64,000 bases of DNA from Blastocladiella emersonii ATCC 22665. Taxonomy: Eukaryota > Blastocladiomycota > Blastocladiomycetes > Blastocladiales > Blastocladiaceae. The translations under genes and the position numbers were made by a program. The stretch is taken from positions 744,001 to 808,000 of the forward strand of contig JANHCV010000015.1 of NCBI GenBank assembly GCA_025594325.1, given 5' to 3'. Shown in pieces: positions 20,861 to 32,524 of the stretch (the stretch's first letter is position 1; each line of letters opens with the position of its first letter). Below the pieces are notes generated by a model that worked only from the letters and a program-made list of their open reading frames with translations, had not been told where the DNA came from and ran no database searches.

Positions 20861-23335
20861 ATGTCGCGCCGGTGGTACGGCACGTTCGAGTCCGAGACGC
20901 AGGCGCTCGCGCACCGCTTCGGCCCCGCGAAGGAGCCAATTGCGCCTCATCGAGCGGTCCTCGTCCAGGACAGGTTTGTATCCTGGCAGTACCGCAAGGA
21001 GAAGGGCCGCAAGGAGCACTCGATCAAGTGGCGTCCCTGCTGTCGCCGCTGCGGCGACTGGCACCTACGCGCGCCCAGCTACTGCCCGTCGCACACGATC
21101 TGCGAGTCGTCGGCGCCAGCAGCTGCGGCCAACAAGGACGCGCGCGGTGCCTCCGACACGCGCAACGAGCAGGACCAGCGGCTCGCTGTGCGCAAGGCCG
21201 TCCGCATCCTCAACGGGAACCCGCACCGCGTCACGGACCTGTCGTACCCGCCCACCGAGCTCGGCTTCGACATCCCGCGTTTCCTCACGGCCAAGCGCGT
21301 CTTCAAGAAGGCGCCGCCCGCCCGCCTCGACCTCGGCCCCGCTGCCGTCCCGCGCATGGTCAGCGCCGACCAGCAGCGCGCCATCTCCGACCTCAAGCTG
21401 ACCGCCGAGCAGGCCGCCGCCGTCCTCAAGGTGCTCGCCGCCGACGCGCTCGTCGTCTCGGATCCCACGACCAGCGCCGCGCCACCCGTTGTGCCTCCCC
21501 TCCCTGCGCCCGCCGCCGAGTCGACCGCGACCACCCCGCTCGACCAGATCCTCGCCCTGTTTGCGCGGTGCCGCAAGCCCGGTACAGCGCTCAACCAGTT
21601 TGTCGGCCGCGCCATGGCCAGGTGGGACGCCGAGGAAGACGACGGTGACGAGTGGGAGCTCAAGGACGTCGACGACCGTGACGACGAGACCGCGACCGCG
21701 ACCGCGACGCTCGAGGTGCCGCCGCTCGCTGGCGTCACGTCGCGCGGCGGCAAGTCCCGCAAGGGCGCCCGCACCACGTCCGCTCGCCGCGACCACGGCG
21801 CCGCGCGCGAGGGCCACCGCCCGAAGCTGTCGATGCTCGCGCTGCTGCGGCCGGCGGGCCCGTACCCGATCCTGCCGCCCGAGCGCATGTACGCGCGCGT
21901 CACCGACAGCCCGAGGGATGCGCGCACGCGGGGCGCGTTCTACGACGTGGACGGCGTGCTGTGCCGCCTGATTTACCCGAACTTTGTTCGGTATTGCTGG
22001 CGCCACGTCCGCGTCGGCAGTAACTGCGGCGCGTGCGGCGGGAAGAACGAGTGCCGCCATGGGAAGATTCGCCGATTCTGCAGCGACCCTACGTGCGGCG
22101 GCGGGCAGTCGCTGTGCCAGGAGCACGGCAAGGACAAGTACAATTGCGCGCTCTGCCGCGGCGCCCCGATCTGCCGTAACCACGGCAACGGCTGCGACCG
22201 TGGTGGGCACGAGGCCTTTGACTGGTACTGCGGCTGGTGCTTCCGCAAGACCGACAAGGTGCGCGCCGGTCGCGCGTGGCGCGGGGCCAAGGAGCGCTTC
22301 GTCGCGAGCGCCGTGTACCGCCACGTCGCCGCCCGCTACCCGGGCATGGTCGTCATCCACGACGAGCCCGTCGAGCGCGGCCGCTGCATCCGTCGGCCCG
22401 ACCTCCTGTTCCTCGCCGACCGCTTCCGCCTCATCGTCGAGATTGATGAGCACGCGCACAACGCCTACGACCAGGAGGACGAGATGTTGCGGGTGCTCGA
22501 GATCCAGGACGCGCTCGGCCTGCCCACCATCGTGCTGCGCATCAACGTCGACGGGTTCCGCCGCGCCAGCGGCGAGTCGGTCAAGTCGCCCTTCCACTCG
22601 CGCGACCTCGACGCGCACGGCCTGCCGATCCTGCGCGAGGGCAGCGCGGCCGCGGCCGACTGGAGCGCACGCATCGAGCGGCTGCTCGCGCGCATCGACG
22701 CGATCCTCACCGCCAACGCCCCGCACGACTCGGTCACGGTCGAGTGGTTGAACTACGACGGCGACTGCGGGCGCGGTCGCGGTCGGCTGTTTGTCCTGCA
22801 CGACGACGACTCGGTCTCGCTCGGCGCCCCGGGTTCCCTGCAGCTCACCAAGTTCGTCGCGTCGTCGGGCAACAAGTATCCGACCGCCTCGTGCCCCGAC
22901 CAGGCCAAGCTCGATCAGGAGGACGACGAGCTCGAGTACCAGGGCGACGACGAGGAGGAGGAGGAGGAGGACTACGACGGCGTCACGTCGGGCTCGTCGC
23001 AGGTGGGCTACGAGGACGAGGACGAGCTCGAGTCGGCCATCTCGCTCGCGGGCTACTACGGCGGCGACGACGACGACGAAGAGGAGGAGGACACGGACGC
23101 GGACCAGTACGAGCTCGAGATGGTCGAGTCCAAGGAGGTGGACGAGATCGACGTGGCCAAGTCGTTGTCGGCGGCGGCGGTCGGGTCGCGCGGCATCAAG
23201 CGGTCCGCGTCCGACGCCGTGGCGGATGGCGGCGACGAGGACGCGCCGCACCGGCCCGCTAAGCGCGTGCTGACGCGGGCGGCCCAGAAGCGACAGCAGC
23301 AGCAGCAGCAGCAGCAGCAGGCCGAGGAGTAGGGC
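20861..23335 (+). CDS. Cys/His-rich protein with a restriction-endonuclease-like domain (giant-virus-like)
   Basis: 823 codons from ATG 20861 to TAG. First metal-binding-like cluster: C60, C61, C64, H68, C75, H78, C81. Second, larger cluster at residues 389-460, with repeated CxxC-GG, CRHG, CQEHGKDKYNCALC and CRNHG units. Residues ~480-570 hold a nuclease-like core: RRPDLLF (D514), then IVEIDEHAH (E527, D529, E530), then LGLPTIVLRINVDGF. This order (Cys/His repeats, G-C-x-RRPD, I-V-E-[IV]-D-E-x-x-H, R-x-N-x-D) is what I know from uncharacterised proteins of nucleocytoplasmic large DNA viruses and some protists and fungi, resembling a PD-(D/E)XK fold. The tail is strongly acidic, then basic, then poly-Gln, suggesting nuclear or chromatin location. 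The start may lie upstream. Activity is unproven. Confidence 0.8.
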
Positions 23336-23950
23336 GCCGACGGTACGTTGGCCGTGGCGCCGTAGTCGTTCGTGGTCGACCTGGGTCGCCACAAGAGTCC
23401 AAGTTTTCTTTTGGTTTTCGTTTTCGTTTTCGTTCGTTTCCATTTTTGTTTCCCTTTGACATTTACGGCGCCCGCTCGCTGTTTGGAGGCCGGGGAGTGG
23501 GCACGACCGCTGGGAGGGGTGGGCCCAGTGGAATAGCATGCATGTATTCTGTTCCCGAACACCCCCGCATGGACTTGATCTCTCAGCCGAGTTTTTGAAC
23601 CACGTGTGTGGCGCAACGCGTCACTCTCTACTCTCGCGAAATTGCCCGAGTAGTTGGGGACTCTCGTGACTCTCACGAAAATTGTCCAGACAGTTCGGTT
23701 CGCAGCAGTAGTGCTTTGGCGTTGAACTCAACGAGGTTGGTCCGTTCGCTGTTGCGGGGCCAAGTGAGTTGTTGCTCCCTTGCGAGTCGGATTGAGGGCA
23801 GACCGAGCGAGCAAAAGGTTCAAAACGACAACAGGGAGCATACATTGCAATCTGGAAAAGAGATACGAGCTAGAAGAGGGAGATGGGAAAGAAGCGATGC
23901 AAAGGCAAAAGGGTGATGCGGAACGACAGCGACGGGCTCGCGCGAGTCGC
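23336..23950. other. Spacer between convergent genes
   Basis: 615 bp separating two convergent genes. It contains a short (gttttc) run at 23410-23440 and the third exact copy of the 15-bp element (23608-23622, inverted). The stretch 23640-23700 carries two copies of a 'ctctcg...aaattg' phrase. No gene. Confidence 0.5.
23608..23622 (-). repeat. Exact 15-bp element GACGCGTTGCGCCAC (inverted copy)
   Basis: Reads gtggcgcaacgcgtc on the plus strand, in the spacer between two convergent genes. Unlike the other two copies it is not followed by an F-box-like start. Confidence 0.7.
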
Positions 23951-26900
23951 TTAGCAGAAGCCGACGAGGTGGCCGAGCCAGTACACGCACGAGAAGAAGA
24001 AGCGGATGACCGAGAAGATCAGGACCGCGATGAACAGGCCGAACAGGTAGTCCTGCGTGAACTTGGTCGCGCCCGTGATGCCAAAGGTAGCGGGGGAGAG
24101 CACGGCGCCAGCGAGCAGGCCGTTGACGCCGACCCAGATCATGAGCCAGAGCGTGCGGAACTTCTTGAAGTTGTCCTCCTTGTTGTCCTCCTCCTCGTTC
24201 TCCTCGTCGGGCTTGCGCATCTCGGTGACGAGCGCGTTGAAGCGCTGCTCGGTAGCCGAGAAGAAGTCGTTGGCGGCGCGCAGTGGGACCGCCGCGAGCT
24301 CGTCGGTCGGGACGCCGCCAGAACCGCCGCCGCCGCCCGCCGCACCGTGGCCAGCGTCAGAAGCTCCCTTGGTACCCCAGCTTAGGTCTGGAACGCCCAA
24401 TAATATGTTGGTGAGGTTGGGGGAGGTCGGGGGAGGTCGCGGGAGGTCGCGGTAGGTCGGGGAGGCGGCCGGAAGTCGAGGTGAGCCGGAGTGAGTCGAT
24501 GCGCCACGAACGTCGAGGAGACATGAAGGGCAAACGTTGTCGTCGTCGTTAGTGATGTTTCGTGAGGTGTGGTGAGGTGTGGAGGTGTGGGGGAGGTGAG
24601 GGAGGGGTGAGGTGGTCAAGTCCGGGCGGAGTGACTCGACGATCGATCGCGATCAGAGTGACGTCACAGATCAGCACGTACCGGAGATGTTGCAGAAGGC
24701 GTAGATCTGCAGCACGTTGACGTAGGTCGGGGTCAGGAGCGAGTACTGGATGAGGTTGAAGATCGGGTGGTACCACTCGAGGTACAGGAGCGACGACACG
24801 AGGTACACGCCGTACGTGGCGACCAGCGAGAAGAGCGTGAGCGCGACCTTGTTCTCGTCGAGGCGGGCAAAGGCGTTGAGCGAGTTGAGGCCGCGGAGCT
24901 GCGCGAGCTCGGGTTTTTCGATCTCGAATTGCGCCATTGTCGAGAGCACGATGATGGCGAGCATGGTGATGGCGACGATGGCGAACAGGACGATCACCAT
25001 GTGGAAGACGTGGCGGGCCGACTGCGGGCGGTTGCCGAGCGAGGCGATGAACGTGATGCACAGGGCGAGGACGTAGAGCGGGCGCAGGATGAGGAGGAAC
25101 GAGGACACGGCCGTGTAGGTGCCCGGGTGGTTGGTGCGCGACGGGATCGACTTGAGGTACACCGAGTTCGGGTTCTCCATGAGCAGGATGAAGCCCGAGA
25201 CCAGAGTGTGAAAGGCGATGTAGAACGAAGAGAGTGCCAAAAACGCGAAGAGGAAGTTGATAAAGTTGTAGAGCAGCTCGAGGAGGAAACCGATCTTGCG
25301 GAAGATCGAGTGGCCCGAGGAGAAGACGCGCTTGAAGTTTCCGATGGCGTACAGCGAGGCGAACGTCGAGCCGTTGAGCCAGCGGCGGCGCTGCGAGATG
25401 AACTCGGGGAAGTTGTCGGGGGCGTCGGTGATGGCCAGCGAGTTCTTCTCGTACCGCAGGATCCAGTCCTTGTTGTCGGCCATGGCGATCTCGAAGCACA
25501 GGATGCTGCGGGCGGTGGCGAGGAGGGTGGCGAGAGTGGAAGGGGGAGTCGCGAGGGTCAGCGATCGAACGGGCGCGGGGCGCGGCGGGCGCGCGCATCC
25601 GACACGAGGAGCGGCACGCGGAGCGACACGAGGAGCGACACGCGGCGCGACACGAGGAGCGACACGAGAGAGGGGCGTACCGGTCCTCGGCGAGGTACAT
25701 GTTGCCAGCAAAGATGTCAGACGAGTCGTGGAGCTTCTCGCCGATAAAGTACTTCTTGAGCGGCTCGCCGCGCAGGGCCTCGTAGCGGTAGGCCGAAAAC
25801 GCGCCGGGAAGTACGCCGATAAAACCGGCGACGCTTTCCAAAGGCTTGTCGAGGATGTTGCTCATTTTGTACTCGAAATTCTGCGCAGCGATGATCGGGT
25901 TGAGCAGCGACCAGAAGTTGCCCTCGACGGCGATCTCGCCGCACGCGCCGCCGACCTGCTTGTTGAGGAACACGCGCCAGAGGCGGTACAGCGAGAGCGG
26001 CTGCGGCTTGGTGCCGACGTCGAGCAGCAGGCACACGTCGGGCTTGAGCGACTCGGCGACGGCCGAGAAGAACCAGCGGTGCGAGTTGATCTTCTTGGCG
26101 TTCTTCTCCTTGAGGATGAAGAGCAGCTGGAGCGGGACGACGCCCTTGGTGCTGCTCTTGCCGGTCACGAGCTTGGTGCCGTCCTCGGGCGTGCCCTCGA
26201 AGCTCGTCTCGACCGTCGCCTCGAAGATGTGCGCCTGGACCTCGCGCTCGCCGACGCGGGTGCGCATGAGGCCCTCCTGGTAGCAGCCCATGAGGCCGAT
26301 GAGCGCGAGCGTGTCCTTGTTGATCTTGGAACGCCCGTCCGAGATGATGGAAATTACGACCTTGCGCCAGCCGTCCGGACCCCAGTTCTTCTCGTCCTGC
26401 TTCATCATGTCCTTCAAGTTGCTCGCAATACCTTGAAGGGTCTTGATAAACAGCCGGGGCCCTTCCTTGACAATTTTTGATGGAGCTAGCGTTAGTTTTG
26501 CCCGAAAACGGCGAGATCGGCGCGCGGAAGTGCGGGGAAGCGGGGCCAAACCCGAGCGAGTGGCCGGGGGGCCGGAAGGGCGAGGCAGAGGGCCGGGGAA
26601 TCGAGGCAACAATCAGGCAGACGAGGCAGAAGGTCGCGAAAGCGAGGAGGGGGGCGAGGAAAACGAGGTTAAAGTGAGAGACGCACGTTGTACATGGTCA
26701 CGACGATCAGGAGGTCGGTCGTGCGGCCGGTCTGGCGCAGCGAGTAGCCCTTCTCGACGAAGCGGTTGGGGCCCGTCGTGCACGCCGTGTAGCGGAGCTT
26801 CTTGAAATCGTGCTCCTGGTGCGTGAACTGCGACGTGAGCTGCGACGGGATGTCGACCTCGACGATGAGCGACGAGCCCGACAGCGTCTGCTGGATGTTG

Positions 26901-27091
26901 CCGGCGGTGCCGGCAGCCGCGCCAGAGTCGACACGGTGCATGCCGGGCGCGTACGGCGTGTCGACGGTCAAACCGTCGGCGCCGTAGTACGTGTTGCCCT
27001 GCGCGTGCATGTCGATGCCGGGAGCCGCGGGCATGGCCATGGAGCCCGGCTGCTGCTGCATGCCGGAGACGGGGGCGTACTGGTACGACAT
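23951..27091 (-). CDS. Chitin synthase, division 1
   Basis: Exons 27091-26687, 26465-25681, 25505-24682 and 24387-23951 join in frame to 816 aa. It is a membrane GT2 enzyme polymerising UDP-GlcNAc into chitin and extruding it to the wall. Visible family blocks: N-terminal Met/Gln-rich tail; [80 protein letters not shown] (about residue 390-397) and the catalytic QRRRW (about 434-438). Exon 3 holds most of the C-terminal transmembrane helices; exon 4 supplies DLSWGTKG and the last two helices, ending LVGFC. Junctions reconstruct conserved blocks exactly ([21 protein letters not shown]). Length is normal for classes I-III. Part of exon 3 is duplicated at 17693-18227. Confidence 0.95.
24417..24470. 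repeat. G-rich tandem repeat in the last intron of chitin synthase
   Basis: Imperfect repeats of gg(g)aggtcg(g/c)g on the plus strand (intron 24388-24681), C-rich in the transcript. It could form a G-quadruplex on the nontranscript strand; no function is shown. Confidence 0.5.
25606..25676. repeat. Tandem repeat in the second intron of chitin synthase
   Basis: Five to six imperfect copies of gagcgacacg(a/c)gg fill a third of the 175-bp intron 25506-25680. Confidence 0.6.
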
Positions 27092-28049
27092 GGCCGCGGG
27101 TGGTGGGGGAGAGGGGGGATCTGCAAGAGGTCGGGAGGTGGCGCGAGCGCGCGTGCACGACGGTGCGACGGGCCGTCGAGGGTGTCTAGACGCTGGTTGG
27201 TGTGCCGCTACGGGTCGCGTCGACAGGTGGCATGTGAGTTGCAAGAAGTAAGAGTGGCGAGGGGGAAGGTGGAGGAAACGCTCGCCCGCCCGCCGGCCGG
27301 CCAACCACACACCGCGGCGTCACGCCGTCGCAAACCGCCACCGTCGAGCACCGTCGATCCCTCCCGCGCCGGTTTCGACCGTGGGAGACACCCCGTGTCG
27401 CAAGGACAGCAAGGTTTCCGAGAAGGCCGGGGTGAACAGGGACGCCACCACCACCACCGCTGCCGGCACGAAAGCCGTTCTTAGCCCCCGTTGGACGGCG
27501 ACGCCAGGAACAGCGCAGTGACCAGCGGCATCCATGAGGCACATGGGAGCTGTTTGGCGTCCACCCGGGAGGCAGAAGACGGCCGTGGTCGCGCTCGGCG
27601 ACGGGTGGCGGCCGCGGGACTGTATCGCTCGGCGGGCGGTAATAGCGACGCTGCGACGGTGGCCGCGGTGGCGGCGACGAAACTGGCGGCGGCAGCGAGC
27701 CTTACGCTCATATGAGGCAGGGAGACGGTGTTGCTAGACGAGCGCGAGGAGGTCGGCGGCGACCGCCGACTTCGTAGTGCCGTACCAAGGGTCTGCCACA
27801 ACTGTTCCGGTCGACGTCGTATGCGCTAACCGATGAGCAGCGAGCGAGGACGAGGTCTGAGGAGCGGTTCCACAAAGTGCGACTAGGAGGGGAGAGAGGA
27901 ACTCTTACGAGACTGCGGCGGCGGGCACCTCCCCTCGCTCGCTCGCACGCACACGAGCGCACCCCTTCAGCCCTTGTTTTGGCTTTCACCGCCGCCGCTT
28001 CATTTGGAAGCACGCCGGCCGCTTCGCTTTCCTTCCGTTTCGCAGCGTC
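27092..28049. other. Chitin synthase promoter region and uncertain small ORFs
   Basis: About 960 bp. The first part must hold the chitin synthase 5' UTR and promoter. On the minus strand a 76-codon frame from an ATG at ~27712 begins MSVRLAAAASFVAATAATVA, which looks like a signal peptide, and another frame at 27544-27320 has a hydrophobic stretch (FVPAAVVVVASLFTPAFS). Neither has a recognisable mature part, so I do not call a gene. Confidence 0.35.
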
Positions 28050-28572
28050 ACCAAGCTGAACACATTCACTCGGTTCTCCATGCAGACGGCGGACCGCTGG
28101 CCGCTTCGGTGGGCGACGTCTCCCACCGCCGCCCCTGCAAGGCTACGCCCGAGGCTTTCGTTGCCATGCTCGGCCATGCTCCAGCGAGAACAATTTGCTC
28201 ACCGACAGGGGAACTAGCTTCTGGGCAAAGGGGATCGCGATGGACGTCGCGTCATGCCGTCGACTCCCGTAGCAACCGCACACCTGATTCCACCTGGGCT
28301 GGCGCGCTGGTGGGCGTGTGGCGCAGCCGCTTTCACTTCCCCTCGTCCTTCGCGAAATAGTGGCAGTCCTTGATGCGACGCTACAGAAGAATATCGATGC
28401 TGAAGACCGCATTGATGCAAGGTTGATGACATGAGGCCAATGAGGCGAGGGAAGCGCTGCAAGGTGCGTTGGAGCCGGACTCGAAGCGATTGTGGCGCGC
28501 GACGCGCCCCGAAGGAGTTGTTCGACGCTGATAGCGAGTGCATCGACGGATTGCTTGACGATCTGAACTAAA
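28050..28572 (+). pseudogene. Decayed coding sequence of unknown family
   Basis: Coding-like fragments in changing frames: PEAFVAMLGHAP and WAGALVGVWRSRFHFPSS, then REIVAVLDATLQKNIDAEDRIDARL after a shift at ~28360, then PKELFDADSECIDGLLDDLN and a TAA at 28569-28571. At least two frame changes and a TGA separate them. It may belong to the same accessory family as its neighbours. Confidence 0.4.
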
Positions 28573-29470
28573 TTTTACGTCAAGCACCGGTAAGACCGCG
28601 CCACGCGGGTTGATTGAGGGGCGCCGCCATCAAGAATGCGCCCGCGGCTCCGCGTGTTGGAAGTCTGCTTCGTTGCCGTCGCTCCTTGGAGCTCTGAAGT
28701 TTCCGACATGCCCTTCGAGTTCTCTTTGTGATGCGGCTCCGTCAAGTGTGTTGGGATGCGCCATTTGAGCAAGTGGCGCGCGTCCCAGTCATGTCACAGC
28801 AATGGGTTTCGCCAACCTCCTCGCCCGCCGCATCCTTACTCCGCTTCGGCTTCACCATTCTCTCGCTAATGGCTGAAAATGCTGCTGCCGTGTAAGCCGT
28901 CATCCACCTCGTGATGGACCGTCACGCGCGGCAGCGTGAAGATCGACAGCACAATTTTTTGAGGCGGCTTGGGGATGCGCATGAGCGACACGAACAGGAT
29001 GGCACGCGTATTCCTAGCGGTGCAGGAGGGGTATGGTAACGATAAGCTCCCACTGAGTGCGCGCATTTTGGTGCAGAAATCGGTCGGCCGCGGAAATCGA
29101 GACGCGACGCGTCGTGACGCGCCATCATGTGATGGCTGAGATGAGCAACGCGTCCCCTTGACCGGCTCCCTGGCGGCCACTCCTCCCCACCGTGCATGAT
29201 TTGGCTACTTACTTGGTGCAAAGTATAGCCCATCAACGCCGAAGCGCGGTAGTCTGCCGTGGTCGGCATTTCGTGCGCTTTGCGCTCGCAGCAACGATCA
29301 AGACTGCGCCACTCTTGTTGTGCAAGGTGGGTTCAAGCCACGTAGGCCGGCAGACCATGATGGACGAGTTCGCCTAGAACCCCTGCTTGACTATGTGGCT
29401 CAACGCCCGCATCCAGCAAAAGTGACTACTGAGCGGCCCAGCCGCTGGGTCCCGTTTGTCACGGGCTCCA
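28573..29470. other. Gene-free stretch with scattered relic fragments
   Basis: About 900 bp. A diverged copy of the ACGCGTC element family lies at 29095-29155 (gacgcgacgcgtcgtgacgcgccat ... gagcaacgcgtcc in parts). No ORF is convincing. Confidence 0.35.
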
Positions 29471-31060
29471 CCGTCATGAATTCCTCGCCGCCAAGGACCA
29501 AATGACCCAGGCTCTCAAGTCGCTTGACAAGGACCAGGCACCCACCCTTGCCGGCAATACGACCAGTACTTGGCCTCTTTCATCCTCAACGGCGTGCGCT
29601 ACGACATTGCCGTGACCCTCGCCGCCCGCGAACTGGTCGTCCTGCGCTTCACGACTCGCACTTCGTTGTCCGCACGCGCGCCCTCCCCAACCGCGGCGTC
29701 CTCGTAACCTACGCACAGTCATTGCACGCCACGTACATTCGCATCCAACGACCGCACTGTAATGCTTGAGCAGGGGACGGACCCAACGCAGCTGCGCTCG
29801 CCGTCGCCTGGCAAGCTTGTGCGCTAGCGCATCCCCAACGCCGGCCACGTTGACGCCGACCAGGCGGTCGCCGAGATTGAAGTCATGAAGATGACCATAC
29901 CGCTTGTCGCTACCAACGCCAGCACTTTTGCGTCCAGTCGCAATCAGCCCGGCGAGATTCTCGCCGTCCTCAAGCCGTACCCGGCCGCCGAGCTGCTCGC
30001 GTTCCTCGCTACGGCTCCCGACCAGGTGGCCATCGCGCGGATTCGTGAAGTCGTCCGCAAGTACAAGGCGGGCGCCGACGCGCACGCCGTCGCCAAGCTC
30101 GACCGCCTGATCCGCCAGTTCCACGCGTCAGAGTCGCCGTTCATGCTGGGCGGCGACGCCGTCCGCGCCAAGAAGTAGGTGCTTAAGCTCTGCGCCCACA
30201 TGGAGCCCGAGGCGCTCTACTGGACGTGCTTCTCATGGTCACGCGCTGCGTGGAAGGCTGAGGCGATCAGAGTCGTCTTCGACCTCGTCGCCGCCCAGCG
30301 CTTGGTCCTCGCCCGCTCGGCCAACGTCCAGAAGCTGTACACGACCCTGCACCAGCTCGCTGAGCTTGGCGACACAGCGGCTGTTTTGGTCGCGGCCAAG
30401 GCCAAGGGCGCTCAGTCAGTTCAGCTCCGCGCTTGCGCGCTGCTCATTGTGATGCAGCTGCCCAGGTTCGACGAGCGGTACCACCATTTCTGTGACGTGA
30501 CATGGGCCGTCACGGTGCTGCCCAAGGCGTTGCCCGCCGCGCACAAGGCCATGAACCTGATCAACACGCGCTTCTTGACCTTCGACGTACTCCCCTCGCT
30601 CTTCTACAAGCACGACGTGCGTGCCCTCCACCACCTTATCGCCCTCAACATGTGCGTGCGCCGTGCCTACAACTCCTACCGCGTCCACGCCGCCAATAAG
30701 CTTGACACGGTCCCCGTCCCACTCGCCAAGTGGTACTTCTAGTTCCGTGCCGCCGTGCGCGATGCCGCCGTGCGCGATGCCGCCGTGCGCGATGCCGCCG
30801 TGCGCGATGCCGCCGAGCTCCAGCAGCACCTGCCTGCAAGCTTTGCGCTGTTCCCGCGGGTCATGGTCAATAAACTCGGCTGCACCAAGCCGTACACGCT
30901 TCGAGCCGCTGCACTGCGTCGCGTGATGGCCATGGACGCGGTGCGCGCTGTGCTAAGCAGAACAGCGTCTGAGCCAGCTCCACGAGTGCATCTGCCGCTG
31001 CATCACCAAGGTGCGCGTGCGCGGCCGCGTCGGGTCCTTGCCGCTCCGCCTTGCCCGATC
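29471..31060 (+). pseudogene. Decayed accessory gene with in-frame TAG codons
   Basis: Early pieces (FLAAKDQMTQALKSLDKDQ; QYDQYLASFILNGVRYDIAV) are in different frames. From 29885 one frame has strong coding character for ~1 kb: EILAVLKPYPAAELLAFLATAP, TAG at 30176-30178, then LKLCAHMEPEALYWTCFSWS to LAKWYF, TAG at 30740-30742, then a 5-residue AAVRD repeat and ELQQHLPASFALFPRVM. A further frame change near 30960 continues to ~31060. The helical, Leu/Ala-rich style resembles the F-box gene at 11200. It is either a pseudogene or a readthrough product; I favour pseudogene because of the frame changes. Confidence 0.5.
30748..30815 (+). repeat. 15-bp tandem repeat, four to five copies
   Basis: The unit gccgccgtgcgcgat is repeated without change and encodes AAVRD in the frame of the surrounding relic. 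Confidence 0.85.
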
Positions 31061-32036
31061 CTGCGTACGTTGAACCGCTCACATCACGATGAAGATACAT
31101 TCCCAGCTCTCGTCATCATCGCCGCACTGCCAGGCTCCCGCCTCATCTGACGAGTTGACAACCACGGTTGCTCAGCGCGACCATGGCCGCGCGCTTGAGC
31201 AGCGGGCGACGCGTCTCCAGCTCTCACCCACTTTTAGATGTGTAGTACGACTGCTCGTGCGCGAGCACATGCTGGGTCTCGAGATCAGGGAGACTCGGGT
31301 GGCTTCGCTCCTCGTCGGTCGCGTTCGCGAGTCTTGGATTGAAGTGGCGGTGACCGTGGCCACGGCCATGACCATCGTCCGCGGCCACGGCCACCAACCG
31401 CGGCCACCATGCCCCACATGCTCTTTCCTGTTTCTCCCTGCTGCCGTCGCTTCACCGTCGCTCTCCGCGCCACGATCTCCATCCAGCAGCCGAACATGAT
31501 GCGTTCCGTTCATCACTTACACCAGCTCGCGCGTGTCCCGCCTCGCATCACCTCCAACATTTAACGCGGCCACCACCACGTCCTCCACCGCTTGCATGTC
31601 AGGCCTCCGTAATCGTCATGCTGATCCGACCGAGATCAGCGACAGCGCTGCGAACGCCTCGCTCCGCGTGCCGCTTGAGCCCAGCCGCGCTCTGAGTTCT
31701 CGCCATCGCGCGTTCTCACCTCTCACACCGGAACGACCTTGACCCAGATGCGCGAAAGCGTGCGACGCAGCGAGGAGCCGTTGGCACACACAAGTTCGAG
31801 GTGAACCAGAGCGAGCGAGAGATCGACGTGTATTTACTTGAGCAAGCTGATGAGGCTCAACGTGAACGACGCGACCGAGAACCATCACTCTCATCAGACC
31901 CGAACCGCGACACTCAGGACCTCACGATGACACGATGAAACAGGCAGGTTGTGTAAATGCGCGCTGGCGGACGGGGACGCTATGCCCCGAGCCACCGCAA
32001 CATCGATCGAGTGTATTCTGACCAGGAGGTCCAAAC
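31061..32036. other. Gene-free spacer
   Basis: About 970 bp 3' of RPS12. Locally purine/pyrimidine-patterned (gtggccacggcc motifs at 31350-31400). I see no gene. Confidence 0.4.
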
Positions 32037-32524
32037 TTACTGGGACTTGAAGTACTCGAGGATGATGTTGAGGGCCTCCGACTCCTCTCCCCAGTCCTTG
32101 ACGACGACGACCGAGGCGCCGACGACCTTGCGGGCGTTGCCGTCGCGGTCGATCTTGCAGAGGCCGGCCATCTCGCCGAGCTTCTTGTTGTCCTCGACCT
32201 TGATGAGGCGGATGCCGTGCTCGGCGCACAGGGCCTCGACGAGGCGCACGTACTCCTTCTCGTCGCACGACTGGGCGAGGACGCAAAGGTGGGCCTCACG
32301 GCTACGTGATCAACGGGACAGGGGTCAGCGCACCGCTCACCAAACACAAAATCACCCCAACAAAAAAAACCGTACCGGTCCAGGGCCTTGACGGCCTCAC
32401 GGATACCACGGGCCAGACCGTCGTGCTTGAGCGAGCGACGGAGGACGTCCTGGAGGGCCTCCTCCACGGTCATGGTCGACGCAACGGGGACCTCGACGGC
32501 GGCAACCTCGACAGTGTCAGCCAT
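32037..32524 (-). CDS. RPS12: 40S ribosomal protein S12 (eS12)
   Basis: Exons 32524-32376 and 32301-32037 join to 137 aa. The N-terminus [13 protein letters not shown] and [23 protein letters not shown] are typical; the splice rebuilds [30 protein letters not shown], then [20 protein letters not shown] and the ending EYFKSQ. eS12 belongs to the L7Ae-like fold family and sits in the beak of the small subunit. The 74-bp intron has donor GTACGG followed by a T run (T8) and acceptor GTAG. Confidence 0.96.

Noticed and set aside
21065-23539. 824-codon minus-strand ORF opposite the nuclease-like gene
   Set aside because: It lies antisense to a gene with clear domain structure. Its Val/Arg/Leu-rich, motif-free sequence is the typical mirror of GC3-biased codons.
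24549-26612. Chitin synthase as a single 687-codon ORF
   Set aside because: This frame switches to non-chitin-synthase residues after NMYLAEDR and skips QRRRW; the four-exon model restores every conserved block.
29885-31060. Reassigned TAG codon in this genome
   Set aside because: The thiolase, chitin deacetylase and other conserved genes end exactly at TAG at the expected family length.
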